Source: Bacillota bacterium (lineage in GTDB: Bacteria > Bacillota > Sulfobacillia > Sulfobacillales > JAIMBI01). Taken from it: a stretch of DNA of 38,073 nt. The first letter of the stretch is position 1. Each line of letters opens with the position of its first letter. The notes below the pieces were generated by a model. It was not told the DNA's origin. It did not search any database and saw only the letters and a program-made list of their open reading frames with translations. Positions 27,524-36,248 of the stretch are shown piece by piece. The DNA lies in NCBI GenBank assembly GCA_021795575.1, contig JAJYPH010000012.1, positions 1 to 38,073 on the forward strand, in the 5' to 3' direction. A program made the translations under genes and the position numbers.

Positions 27524-28237
27524 CTATGCCGTGGTGGCCAGCGCTTTGCCTGCCGTCAGCGGGTTCAGCTTGACGCCCGGGCCCATGGTCGAGGACAGCG
27601 TCACGGTTTTAATGTACTGGCCCTTGGACGCCTGCGGCTTGGCCTTGACCAGCGCCTCCAGCAGGACCGCCAGGTTCTCCACCAGCGCGTCGTCCGCGAA
27701 CGAGATGCGGCCAATCGTCGCGTGCACGATGCCTGCCTTCTCGGTCCGATACTCGACCTTGCCGGCCTTGATTTCGCGCACTGCGGACGCGACGTCAAAC
27801 GTCACGGTCCCGGTCCGCGGATTGGGCATGAGGCCGCGGGGACCCAAGAGCTTCCCCAGGCGGCCCACCAGCGCCATCATGTCGGGGGTGGCCACCGCCG
27901 TGTCAAACTGCAGCCAGCCGCCCTGGACCTTCTCCACCAGTTCTTCGGCGCCCACGATGTCCGCGCCGGCGTCCTGGGCTTCCTTGGCCTTGTCCCCCTT
28001 GGCAAACACCGCGACGCGGGGATTCTTGCCGGTGCCGTTCGGCAGCACCACGGCGCCGCGCACCACCTGGTCTGAGTGGCGCACGTCCACGCCCAAACGC
28101 ACGGCCACGTCAATAGACTCGTCAAATTTGGCGCGCGACAGCTTCTTCACCAGCTGGACGCCCGCGCGGTCGTCGAACAGCTCGGTCGGATCGTAGAGAT
28201 GGCCCTGTTCTTTTTGGGCCTTGGTCAATTTCGCCAT
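27524..28237 (-). CDS. rplA: 50S ribosomal protein L1
   Basis: L1, 237 residues, binds 23S rRNA near the E-site stalk and usually represses its own operon. Family marks: KLTKAQKEQ at the start, [50 protein letters not shown] and [12 protein letters not shown] near the end. The ATG at 28237 has AGGAGGG six bases before it. It lies about 65 bases after rplK. In most bacteria rplJ follows; here a hairpin and then ddl on the same strand follow instead. Confidence 0.98.
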   Translation of the reverse strand: MAKLTKAQKEQGHLYDPTELFDDRAGVQLVKKLSRAKFDESIDVAVRLGVDVRHSDQVVRGAVVLPNGTGKNPRVAVFAKGDKAKEAQDAGADIVGAEELVEKVQGGWLQFDTAVATPDMMALVGRLGKLLGPRGLMPNPRTGTVTFDVASAVREIKAGKVEYRTEKAGIVHATIGRISFADDALVENLAVLLEALVKAKPQASKGQYIKTVTLSSTMGPGVKLNPLTAGKALATTA

Positions 28238-28302
28238 GAGATTCCCTCCTGTGGTGCAGCGGCCGAAGCCTCCCACCTGATGTCGTGTCGTCCGCTCGGG
28301 AC

Positions 28303-28728
28303 TCAGTCGACAATGTCGACCCCCATGCTGCGGGCGGTGCCCTCAATCATGCGCATCGCGGCGCCAATGTCCCGGGCGTTCAAGTCCGGCATCTTGGCCT
28401 CCGCAATCTCGCGCACTTTGTCGCGGGTCAGCTGGCCGACCTTCTTGCTCTGGGGGGTGGCGGACCCGCTGTCGACGCCCAGCGCCTTCTTGATGAGGAC
28501 GGCGGCCGGGGGCGTCTTCAGCACAAACGTGAACGACCGGTCCTCAAAAACCGTGATTTCGACCGGCACCACGGTGCCCACCTGGCTCTGCGTACGCTCG
28601 TTGTAGTCTTTGACGAACGCCATGATGTTGACCCCGTGCTGTCCCAGGGCCGGCCCCACGGGCGGCGCCGGAGTGGCTTTGCCCGCCGGGATCTGCAACT
28701 TGATGACACCCGTAACTTTCTTCGGCAT
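28303..28728 (-). CDS. rplK: 50S ribosomal protein L11
   Basis: L11, 141 residues, forms the GTPase-associated centre with 23S rRNA. It has the expected sequence: [31 protein letters not shown], then [25 protein letters not shown], and the C-terminal RNA-binding domain ending [10 protein letters not shown] (longer stretches only partly quoted). The ATG at 28728 follows AGGGGAG. It lies between nusG and rplA in the usual order. Confidence 0.98.
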   Translation of the reverse strand: MPKKVTGVIKLQIPAGKATPAPPVGPALGQHGVNIMAFVKDYNERTQSQVGTVVPVEITVFEDRSFTFVLKTPPAAVLIKKALGVDSGSATPQSKKVGQLTRDKVREIAEAKMPDLNARDIGAAMRMIEGTARSMGVDIVD

Positions 28729-28748
28729 GTTCGCTCCCCTGTCCTACG

Positions 28749-29279
28749 CTAGTCCATCTCGCGAATCTGGGTGAAGTCCAATTCCATCGGGGTGTCGCGT
28801 CCAAACATGGACACGATCACCTTGACCTTGGCGCGATCGTGGTACACATCGTCCACCACGCCCGTGAAGCCGGCAAACGGGCCATCGGTCACCTCGACGG
28901 ACTGGCCCACATCCAGGTGAATCCGAGGGCCGCGCCCCTCGCGCTTGATCTCCCCCGTGATGAGCTTCATCTCTTCTTCCAACAGGGGGATGGGCCGGGG
29001 CTCGGACCCCACAAAACCGGTCACGCCGGGGGTGTTGCGCACCACGTACCAGGAGTCGTCCGTCATGGTCATCTCCACCAGTACGTAGCCGGGAAACACC
29101 TTTTTCTTGACAACGCGCTGCTTGCCGTCCTTGACTTCCAGCGCATCTTCCATCGGCACGATGATCTGGAAGATCTGATCTCCCATGTTCATCGACTCCA
29201 CCCGGCGCTCCAGGTTCGCCTTGACTTTGTTCTCGTACCCGGAGTAGGTGTGGATCACGTACCAATCATGCTTACTCAC
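28749..29279 (-). CDS. nusG: Transcription termination/antitermination factor NusG
   Basis: NusG, 176 residues, binds the RNA polymerase clamp and couples to NusE or Rho. The NGN domain begins SKHDWYVIHTYSGYENKVK, with KKKVFPGYVLVEM in the middle, and the KOW domain is VTDGPFAGFTGVVDDV. The start is a GTG at 29279, since the family N-terminus begins here; its ribosome-binding site is weak (AAGGCGGC, rather far). It lies 63 bases after secE. Confidence 0.97.
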   Translation of the reverse strand: MSKHDWYVIHTYSGYENKVKANLERRVESMNMGDQIFQIIVPMEDALEVKDGKQRVVKKKVFPGYVLVEMTMTDDSWYVVRNTPGVTGFVGSEPRPIPLLEEEMKLITGEIKREGRGPRIHLDVGQSVEVTDGPFAGFTGVVDDVYHDRAKVKVIVSMFGRDTPMELDFTQIREMD

Positions 29280-29342
29280 CCGCCAGAGCCGCCTTCCCAA
29301 CAAAAATGGGCGGGACCGCGGTCCGCCCGGTGCGCCGCACGA

Positions 29343-29561
29343 TCAGCGCATGATACCGGTCCACAAACTCGTGAACACTGCGTCCAGCAACGACGAGATG
29401 CCGGCCGTCACCAGCACCATGACCACGGTGAACCCAGTGTAGCCCAGCGTCTGCCGCAAGGTGGGCCACACCACTTTCTTGAGCTCGCCCACGACCTCGC
29501 GCGGCAACCGCACGATGCCGGGCTCCGCCGGCGCGGACCGGGAGCGTCGCTTCTCGTCCAT
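29343..29561 (-). CDS. secE: Preprotein translocase subunit SecE
   Basis: A 72-residue SecE with the short Gram-positive form. It has a basic N-terminus, the conserved amphipathic segment ELKKVVWPTLRQTLGYT and one transmembrane helix (GFTVVMVLVTAGISSLLDAVF). It stabilises SecY in the SecYEG channel. It is located between rpmG and nusG, the standard order. Confidence 0.97.
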   Translation of the reverse strand: MDEKRRSRSAPAEPGIVRLPREVVGELKKVVWPTLRQTLGYTGFTVVMVLVTAGISSLLDAVFTSLWTGIMR

Positions 29562-29605
29562 CCGTCACGCCTTCCCTCATGCGAGCCTCACACCAGCGCT
29601 GGCAG

Positions 29606-29755
29606 TCAGCGGGTCTCCCGATGCACGGTGTGGGCCCGGCACCACCGACAGTACTTCCGCCGCTCCAAGCGGTTCGGGTCGTTTTTCTTGTTCTTGCTGG
29701 TCGTATAGTTGCGGCGCTTGCACTCACCGCACGCCAACGTGATGATCGTTCTCAC
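29606..29755 (-). CDS. rpmG: 50S ribosomal protein L33
   Basis: A 49-residue L33 of the zinc-binding type, with two CxxC pairs (ACGEC near the N-terminus and YCRWC near the C-terminus) and the basic [18 protein letters not shown] core. The GTG at 29755 has GGGGGGAG a few bases upstream. It is the first gene of the rpmG-secE-nusG-rplK-rplA unit. Confidence 0.97.
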   Translation of the reverse strand: MRTIITLACGECKRRNYTTSKNKKNDPNRLERRKYCRWCRAHTVHRETR

Positions 29756-29821
29756 CGAGCTCCCCCCAACTTGTGCGGCACGATGCAAGCATGCGCCATC
29801 TAGGCGCAGGCGTTACGGACG

Positions 29822-29851
29822 ATGATACCACGCCGGCCTAGGCGGTGTCAA
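29822..29851 (-). promoter_or_regulatory. Promoter of rpmG-secE-nusG-rplKA
   Basis: TTGACA (complement of 29846-29851) and TATCAT (complement of 29822-29827) are separated by 18 bases, close to consensus. The start point would be near 29815, leaving a leader of about 60 bases before the rpmG GTG. Confidence 0.75.
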
Positions 29852-30032
29852 TTTGCGGGAAGGCGCCGCACCGAGCCCGCCCAGCACTTCCTGTTCGTTT
29901 GAGACCACAAACAGCCACTAAAGGGCTAGTATCAGTCGGGACGGGTCGGACTCCCACGAGTCAGGCGGGATGCGCACGGTCAGGGGCGCCCCACCCGAGA
30001 CGACCCAGCGGGCCGGGGAAGGAGGGGTGGGC

Positions 30033-31262
30033 GTGCGACGGTGGCTGGCGCGGTGGCAGGGGCCCGGCTGGTCGTCGGGCGTATGGGCCCTGCTGATCGA
30101 TTCGTTTGCCTCCAACTTTGGCTTCTTTCTTTTGATGCCCGTGCTGGCGGTTTACCTGACGCGCGACTTGGGCTGGCCCGCGTGGGTTGCGGGCCTCATC
30201 TTGGCGCTGCGCCAGTTTTGTCAGCAGGGGCTGTCGCCGTGGGGCGGGGCGTGGGCCGACCGGCTGGGCTATCGACGGGCCGTGGTGATGGGCATGGAGG
30301 TGCGAGCCGCCGGCTTTATGCTGTTTGCGGTGGCGCGCGACCCCGTGCTGGTCGTGGTGGCCACCGTGCTGTCGGGGCTCGGCGGCGCCTTGTTTGGCCC
30401 CGCCGACGCGGCGGCGCTGGCGGTGGCCGTCCCCAAGGAGCAGCAGGCCCGCGTGTTTGCCCAGCGCATCGTCTTTGGCAACGGCGGCATGGTGCTGGGG
30501 CCGGTCCTGGGTGCCTATCTGCTGGGCGTGAGCTTTTTCTGGGTGGCCGGGTTGGCGGGCCTCATGTTCATGCTGGCCGGCATCTTCACGTTGTTTTTCT
30601 ATCCCAAAGCCGCCGCCCAGCCGGTTAAGCGCGCGGCGGGCCCCATGGCCTGGCGGGAAGTGTGGGCCAACCGCCCATTCGTGTCGCTCATCGGCGTGGT
30701 CAGCGGGTACTACCTGCTGAGCTCGCAGATCAACATCCTGCTGCCGCTGGTCATCGTGGGCGACCATGCGCCCACTGCCCTGATCGGATGGATCATGGCC
30801 GTGTACTCCGGGACCGCCATTCTCCTGCAAACCAGCGTCACCCGCTGGAGTGCGCGGTTTGCCCTCAAGCGCCAGCTGGCCGGCGGCATGGTGATTGCGG
30901 CCCTGGGCACACTGCTGGCCGCACTCTCGGGCGTGAGCACCCTCTGGCTGTGGCCCTGGGCGCTGTCCCTGTCGGCGGCGTCCATGCTGATCAACCCCGC
31001 CATGTTTGCGGCCACCTCTCGCTTGGCGTCGTCGGAGGCGTTTGGGCTGTATTACGGATTCAGCCGCCTGTCGCTCGGCGTCGGAGGCTCCATCGGCAAT
31101 GCGCTGGGGGGTGCGCTGTACTCGCTGGGGGCGTCGCTCGGGATGGCGCCCCTCTCCTGGCTCTTGCTGGGCGGGGTCGGCCTCGTGAGCGCCGGGGCCA
31201 TGGCCCGGGTGCCGCTGGACGTCGACCTGCCGTCCGCGGCGGCCATCGGCCCATCGGCCTGA
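30033..31262 (+). CDS. MFS transporter (drug-efflux type)
   Basis: About 409 residues with twelve hydrophobic segments. The motif-A loop between TM2 and TM3 is GGAWADRLGYRRAVVMG, as in MFS drug antiporters, and GNGGMVLGPVLGAYL in TM5 resembles the antiporter motif C. The GTG at 30033 is chosen because AAGGAGGGG lies about seven bases upstream; upstream in-frame codons lack a site. It is divergent from rpmG and followed after 83 bases by the GH31 gene on the same strand. Substrate is unknown; sugar transport is possible from the context but not shown. Confidence 0.88.
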   Translation: MRRWLARWQGPGWSSGVWALLIDSFASNFGFFLLMPVLAVYLTRDLGWPAWVAGLILALRQFCQQGLSPWGGAWADRLGYRRAVVMGMEVRAAGFMLFAVARDPVLVVVATVLSGLGGALFGPADAAALAVAVPKEQQARVFAQRIVFGNGGMVLGPVLGAYLLGVSFFWVAGLAGLMFMLAGIFTLFFYPKAAAQPVKRAAGPMAWREVWANRPFVSLIGVVSGYYLLSSQINILLPLVIVGDHAPTALIGWIMAVYSGTAILLQTSVTRWSARFALKRQLAGGMVIAALGTLLAALSGVSTLWLWPWALSLSAASMLINPAMFAATSRLASSEAFGLYYGFSRLSLGVGGSIGNALGGALYSLGASLGMAPLSWLLLGGVGLVSAGAMARVPLDVDLPSAAAIGPSA

Positions 31263-31345
31263 GGCTTGGGCACCCAGCCCCGGCGCGTGCCAAGGCTGTG
31301 GCCACGTTCGCGAATCGCCTAAGTAAAGAGGGTGCCACACTGAGC

Positions 31346-33709
31346 GTGAGTCATTTGTCCATGGTTCCCGTGGCCAGCCCATCCGCCCTCGTCCAGGGTG
31401 ACCGCTGGCGGTTCACGGTCCTGACGGACGGCCTGCTGCGTCTGGAGTGGTCGGAGGACGGCGTGTTCGAGGACCGGGCCTCGTCCTTCGCGGCGAACCG
31501 GCACTTGCCGGTGCCCCCTTTTGAGGTGGAGCGGTCCGACGGCCGCGTGGTGCTGACCACGGCGCGCCTGCGGTTGGAGTACGACGGCGGCCCGTTTGCC
31601 CCGCACGGTCTCACCGTGGGCCTCCGGGGCGGAGGACTCGCATCCCCGGTGGCCTGGCGCTTCGGCACCCCGGCACGGACCCTGGGCGGGACGGCGCGGA
31701 CACTGGACGACGTGGACGGCCGCGTGGATTTGGGACCGGGCGTCGCATCGCGCCGCGGCGTGGCGGTGGTCGACGACTCCTCCGCGTTCCTGTTCGCCGA
31801 CGACGGACGCGTCGTGCCGCGCGGCCCGGGGGGCCAGGACCTGTACGTATTCGCGTATGGCCTCGACTACGGCGAAGCGGTTCGGGCCCTTTATGCGCTG
31901 TCCGGCCCGCCGCCCGTCCTGCCGCGATGGGCGCTCGGCAACTGGTGGAGCCGCTACCACGCGTACACCGCCGGCGAGTATCTGGACTTGTTCCGGCGCT
32001 TCGAGGCCGAAGGGATCCCCTTCTCGGTGGCCGTGCTGGACATGGACTGGCATCTGGTGCGTTCGGTGGACCCCGCCGAAGGCAGTGGGTGGACGGGCTT
32101 CACGTGGGATCGCACGCTGATTCCCGACCCGGATGCCTTTCTGGCCGCCCTGCACGCCCGGGGACTCCAGGTGGCCTTGAATCTGCATCCGGCGGACGGC
32201 GTGCGGTCTTTCGAGGAGCGATACGCCGAGATGGCGCGGGCGCTGGGCCACGACCCCTCGCGGGGCGACCCGATCCCCTTTGACCCCACTGACCGGGACT
32301 TCCTGACGGCGTACTTCGACGTGCTCCTGCACCCGCTGGAGGAACAGGGCGTGGACTTTTGGTGGATCGACTGGCAGCAGGGGCCGTACTCCCGCCTGTC
32401 CGGTGTGGACCCGCTGTGGCTGTTAAACCACCATCACTTCCGGGATGCTGGGCGCAACGGCCGTCGTCCGCTCATCCTGTCCCGATATGCGGGGCCCGGG
32501 AGTCACCGCTATCCCGTCGGCTTTTCGGGGGACACGGTCATCTCTTGGGCCTCCCTCGCCTTTCAGCCAGAGTTCACCGCCACCGCGGCGAACATTGGCT
32601 ACGGCTGGTGGAGCCACGACATCGGAGGGCACTTTTTCGGGGCGCGCGACGACGAGCTGACCCTTCGCTGGGTCCAGCTGGGCGTCTTTTCCCCCATCCT
32701 CCGACTGCACTCGTCCTCCAACCCATTTTTGACGCGTGAGCCCTGGACATTCGGACCGGAGACGCGCGCCGCCCTCGGGTCGGCGCTGCGGTTCCGCCAC
32801 CGGCTGGTGCCGTACCTGCACACCATGAACCACCGGTCGGCCGCGGAGGGAGAGCCGCTGGTGCGCCCGATGTACCACCTCTATCCGCGTGACGAGGCGG
32901 CATACGGGGTCCCGAATCAGTTTGCCTTCGGCACGGAGATCATCGTGGCGCCCATCACGAAGCCCCACGACCCCGTGACGTTAATGGGATCGGTCACGGC
33001 CTGGCTGCCGGAGGGCACCTGGACGGACCTTTACACGGGGGTCACCTACGAGGGCGGGGGCGAGCTGACCCTGCACCGCGACGGCAGCTCCATTCCCGTC
33101 CTGCTGCGGGCCGGTGCCATCGTCCCGCTGGCGGGCGAGGCCGACCTGGACGCCAGCAAAAACCCTGACCACCTCGAGGTCGTCGTCGCACCCGGAGCCG
33201 ACGGCGCGTTTACGCTGGTAGAGGACGATGGCACCGGCGGCCTGTCCGCGCCGGTGCCCACCACGTCCACGGCCATTACGTGGGAGCAGACCACCGGTAC
33301 CCTGACCATTGGGGCCGCCGCCGGTGCAAAACGGCTCGTTCCGCACACCCGGACGTGGACCGTCACGCTGCTGGCCTGTCCCGACGCCCGCCGTGTAACG
33401 GTGGATGGTCAAGCGCAGGCGGCGTCCGTCGACGGGGGCCGGTCCCGGGTCACCGTGGACGGCCGCCCCACCGACCAAGCGGTGGCTCTGGTGTTTGGCC
33501 CCGGCCTCGTCCCGCGGACGGTGGACGTCGCGGGGCGGATGTTCGAGGTGCTCCACCGCTCCCACTACGACAATGAGGCCAAGCAGGCCGCAGCGGACGC
33601 GTTGGCCACACCCGTCGATCGCGCTGTCCAGTTGGCCCGCCTGCAGGCCCAGGGGATCCCTGCCCCCCTGCTGTCCGCGATCACCGAGCTTTTGGTCGCA
33701 CGGGCATGA
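31346..33709 (+). CDS. Glycoside hydrolase family 31 (alpha-glucosidase-type)
   Basis: A 787-residue GH31 enzyme. The N-terminal beta-sandwich has DDSSAFLFADDGR-type sequence, and the (beta/alpha)8 barrel has the nucleophile D342 (WWIDWQQG) and the acid/base D396 (GFSGDT), with HDIGGH and LRLHSSSNP later. It should retain configuration and cleave alpha-linked glucose or xylose at chain ends. There is no signal peptide, so it is probably cytoplasmic. The GTG at 31346 lies after AAAGAGGG, 12-13 bases away; ATG at 31361 is an alternative. The last 100 or so residues form an extra helical tail. Exact substrate cannot be read. Confidence 0.92.
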   Translation: MSHLSMVPVASPSALVQGDRWRFTVLTDGLLRLEWSEDGVFEDRASSFAANRHLPVPPFEVERSDGRVVLTTARLRLEYDGGPFAPHGLTVGLRGGGLASPVAWRFGTPARTLGGTARTLDDVDGRVDLGPGVASRRGVAVVDDSSAFLFADDGRVVPRGPGGQDLYVFAYGLDYGEAVRALYALSGPPPVLPRWALGNWWSRYHAYTAGEYLDLFRRFEAEGIPFSVAVLDMDWHLVRSVDPAEGSGWTGFTWDRTLIPDPDAFLAALHARGLQVALNLHPADGVRSFEERYAEMARALGHDPSRGDPIPFDPTDRDFLTAYFDVLLHPLEEQGVDFWWIDWQQGPYSRLSGVDPLWLLNHHHFRDAGRNGRRPLILSRYAGPGSHRYPVGFSGDTVISWASLAFQPEFTATAANIGYGWWSHDIGGHFFGARDDELTLRWVQLGVFSPILRLHSSSNPFLTREPWTFGPETRAALGSALRFRHRLVPYLHTMNHRSAAEGEPLVRPMYHLYPRDEAAYGVPNQFAFGTEIIVAPITKPHDPVTLMGSVTAWLPEGTWTDLYTGVTYEGGGELTLHRDGSSIPVLLRAGAIVPLAGEADLDASKNPDHLEVVVAPGADGAFTLVEDDGTGGLSAPVPTTSTAITWEQTTGTLTIGAAAGAKRLVPHTRTWTVTLLACPDARRVTVDGQAQAASVDGGRSRVTVDGRPTDQAVALVFGPGLVPRTVDVAGRMFEVLHRSHYDNEAKQAAADALATPVDRAVQLARLQAQGIPAPLLSAITELLVARA

Positions 33710-34299
33710 GCCCGAAGCCGGCAGGGGTGGCACGGGAAGGCGGCACACTCAGAAGCTCCTCCGTGAAACTGTCTCCTAGCGGCGCTGGGGTGTGACGGTC
33801 GGCGCCCGAGGGACAAGAAAACGCCCCAGGACCGAGGGTCGTCTGTGCTGCGCTTGGTGGATGGCCGAGGGTAGGAACGCGAAACACACTCCCGCTCCGG
33901 GATCGCGGCGTGGGTCAAGACCTTGCCGGTGGCGTCCCCGCCCGTCCGCTTATCCGCGGTCCACGTGGATGCTCGACAGCTAACCGAGTAACCCACGGAT
34001 TTATCGCTCGGCGGCACAAGCCGAGCAGCTGCGGCAGGAGGTAATCGAGGTATGCAAGGCGTAATGGCATGCGCAGTTGGCACGACCGACGGGATTGGAC
34101 CGGACGATGGTGATGCGTATGTTGGCGGGGAGGACCGACGGGAGCCAAGATACTTGGTACCGACGGACAGCAACCACCTCACCTTTGGAGGCATGAGTGT
34201 CCACGAAGCGCCAACAGATAATGGCCCGGAGCGTCCTCCGAAGCCCCTGACGGTCGCGCTAGGTACACTGTTGCGGGGGTTTGGGCAGTCGGGTCCCGA
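33710..34299. other. Region without a supported gene
   Basis: About 590 bases after the GH31 gene. Frames on both strands are short or antisense-like. A 36-codon frame (ATG at 34193, stop overlapping the next TTG) has GGAGG only one base before the ATG and matches no family I know. On the minus strand around 33915-34200, hydrophobic stretches such as LRLAYLDYLLPQLLGLCRR occur in different frames, which could be a decayed gene. Confidence 0.4.
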
Positions 34300-34647
34300 T
34301 TGACCAAGGACGCCGTCTTACAAACGTTTCCCGCCGATGGCGACCGGCGCGTGTGAGACGACTATCTCGACGCCCGTCCCCACCTGGTGGAGCGATGGGA
34401 ATTCTTCCGAGCGCAGGTGCAGGCCCGCTGAGGCGGCCGCGTCGCCACGACGCTAGCCCTGACGCTGGAAAACTCCCCGGAGGACGGGAACCCGACGCTG
34501 GTGGTGTGGGCTGTCGCTGACATGGCCCCGGACGAGCATGCGGAGGGCACCTCAGCGCTGTTCCGGGGACAGTATGAGCGGTTCGGGCTCTGGCTCGGCG
34601 GCATCGGGTTTGCCTGGGTCATCCAGGACGCTGGCGAGGATCGGTGA
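34300..34647 (+). pseudogene. Hypothetical gene interrupted by two in-frame TGA codons
   Basis: The frame from TTG at 34300 to TGA at 34645-34647 is 116 codons with stops at 34354-34356 and 34429-34431. Between and after the stops the sequence is coding-like: DDYLDARPHLVERWEFFRAQV, then GGRVATTLALTLENSPEDG and PTLVVWAVADMAPDEHAEG, ending FGLWLGGIGFAWVIQDAGEDR. GC at third positions fits the genome. I recognise no family. Both TGA sites could come from CGA by one C-to-T change, as in a decaying gene. The TTG overlaps the stop of a small upstream frame. Recoding of TGA is possible but unlikely. Confidence 0.5.
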
Positions 34648-34828
34648 CCGATGGCATCTGAAGGGAAAGGGTTCCTCGGTCTCGCCCAAGACCTGTCATC
34701 CCGGCCCAACGCTAGCCAGCCGCGTCTACTCCGCTTGCGTTCACGCAAAATGGACCGGAGCGCATGAGCGCGATTATTGGCCGGAGGTGGCGTTTGGGGT
34801 ACCCGTCTCTGCCGCGGGAGCCACAGCG

Positions 34829-35152
34829 GTGAGCGGCCGCGGCCAGAATTCTGGCCAACCTGACCCAAGCCCCTCCACCAAGGTGGGGTACCACGCGCGC
34901 TTGATTGCATGGCTTGGTCCGCAGGACGACCCGCAACTGGTCGCGGTGGGCGACCAGCTCCGCGCACTGAAGGGCAAACGCGGGTGGGCCGACTACCACC
35001 CGCGCCGCTTTACACTCTCGGGTGCCCACAAGGTGCTGCACACAGGGCTTGATTGGCGAAGACCTGGCGATGCGGCGCTAACACCCCGCACACGACCGGG
35101 CGTAGGCGGGCGCTGCCGACACCCGCTTGACAGGCGGCAGTGGACCCATTAA
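34829..35152 (+). CDS. Hypothetical protein or gene remnant, about 107 aa
   Basis: The frame is coding-like by third-position GC, with KVGYHARLIAWLGPQDDPQ, LVAVGDQLRALKGKRGWADY and HPRRFTLSGAHKVLHTGLDW. A GTG at 34829 has GGGAG about eight bases upstream; the same frame continues open back to 34538, so the start is uncertain. The last part after TGLDW looks less coding-like. I do not recognise it. With the broken gene upstream it may be the end of the same decayed locus. Confidence 0.35.
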   Translation: MSGRGQNSGQPDPSPSTKVGYHARLIAWLGPQDDPQLVAVGDQLRALKGKRGWADYHPRRFTLSGAHKVLHTGLDWRRPGDAALTPRTRPGVGGRCRHPLDRRQWTH

Positions 35153-35213
35153 ATTTTGGACGGCCCGCCACCAGCCCCCTCGTCGTATCGTTTGTCCTGC
35201 CAGGAGGTGTCTT

Positions 35214-36245
35214 GTGCTTCCACACCGTTGGCGGTCGCGTCTCCAGCCGGCGGTCTGGGCGCTGGGGCTCGTGGGCGTCATTGTGCTCGCGGGTTGCGGC
35301 GTGACGTTTGGCGGTGCGGTCAGTCCGCCTGCGGTCGCCACACCGGCGGCCACGTCCACCCACGCCCCGACCCACCACGTCACCAAATCGGCCACGCCCC
35401 ACTTGGGTACGCCGCACGTGACCACCACCACGACGCCGGCACCGGTCAACACGCCGGCACCCACCGGTCCGGGGTGGCTTGGCGTCAGCGTGGTAGACCC
35501 GCCGTCGGATTGGACGGTGTCCGGGTGCGAGATCATCAACGTCGTGGCCAACACCCCGGCGGCCTCGGCCGGCTTGGTGGGCGCGGACAACCGCATCGAC
35601 CCGGTGGGCGACGTCATCAGCCAGGTGTCCGCCGGCAGCGAGACCCAGCCCATCGCCAGCTGCGCGCAGTTTTTGAGCTTCATGCACGGCACCAAGCCGG
35701 GTGAACAGATCACGCTAAATTATTGGCACCGACAAGTTTTTATCCTGGGTCACTGGGTGGCCCGCCAAGTGGCCGTCACGCTCGCCTCGTCGCAGAATGG
35801 CGGGGCCTGTCCCCCGCCGATTCGCGGAACGGTCAGCTCGCCCCAGAGCGGCAGCCGCATCCGCATCACGGTTGAAGTGGTCGGACCGACCGGTTCCGTG
35901 ACGGTGCCCGCCATTCTCGACACCGGCGCCGCCATCACCATGCTGCCCAACCATGTGCTGACGGGCGCCGGGTTTTCTGCATACGGCCAGAGCGGCATCA
36001 GCGGCGTCGTCCCGGGAGCCACCACCAGCGACTATCTGTACAGCCTGCCCGCTGGCAGCCTCCGCGTGGAGGATCAAGGGACGTTCGTTCCGCTCACCAC
36101 CGGCACCTTGAACCCGGTGGCCGGCATTCCCAACGTGGGCGCCGCCGGCCTGGACCGGCTCATCGGACCGGACGTCCTGACGCTGGGGTCCTCGCTGTCG
36201 GTGTCCGGATCCACCTGGACGCTCACCCCGCCCTGCGGGGGATAA
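35214..36245 (+). CDS. Lipoprotein with PDZ-like region and retropepsin-like aspartic protease domain
   Basis: A 343-residue exported protein. The N-terminus has basic residues, a hydrophobic stretch and a lipobox LAGC with C28, so it is probably a membrane-anchored lipoprotein. A Thr/Pro/Ala/His-rich linker covers about 35-85. A PDZ-like region follows (GWLGVSVVDP at about 87-96, IINVVANTPAASAGL at 107-121). Then comes a retropepsin-like domain with the catalytic motif D236-T-G in VPAILDTGAAITMLPNHVL and a later LDRLIGPDVLTLG, the family second half. Start GTG at 35214 follows AGGAGGTG. It could process surface proteins or peptides. It converges on the split-barrel gene with only 3 bases between. 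Confidence 0.8.
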   Translation: MLPHRWRSRLQPAVWALGLVGVIVLAGCGVTFGGAVSPPAVATPAATSTHAPTHHVTKSATPHLGTPHVTTTTTPAPVNTPAPTGPGWLGVSVVDPPSDWTVSGCEIINVVANTPAASAGLVGADNRIDPVGDVISQVSAGSETQPIASCAQFLSFMHGTKPGEQITLNYWHRQVFILGHWVARQVAVTLASSQNGGACPPPIRGTVSSPQSGSRIRITVEVVGPTGSVTVPAILDTGAAITMLPNHVLTGAGFSAYGQSGISGVVPGATTSDYLYSLPAGSLRVEDQGTFVPLTTGTLNPVAGIPNVGAAGLDRLIGPDVLTLGSSLSVSGSTWTLTPPCGG

Positions 36246-36248
36246 GGG

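Noticed and set aside
29562-29850. tRNA gene near secE/rpmG, as seen in many bacteria
   Set aside because: The gaps here are short and contain no cloverleaf or TTCRANNC-type box.
29961-31382. Minus-strand open frame of 473 codons opposite the MFS gene
   Set aside because: It is full of Gln, His, Arg and Gly from the complement of the transporter; no domain is visible.
33915-34204. Possible transposase remnant on the minus strand
   Set aside because: Hydrophobic and basic stretches appear in two frames, but I could not match them to any transposase family, and no terminal inverted repeats are visible.
34362-34967. 201-codon minus-strand frame in the decayed region
   Set aside because: Ser/Pro/Arg-rich and antisense to the coding-like plus-strand frames; it explains the sequence less well.
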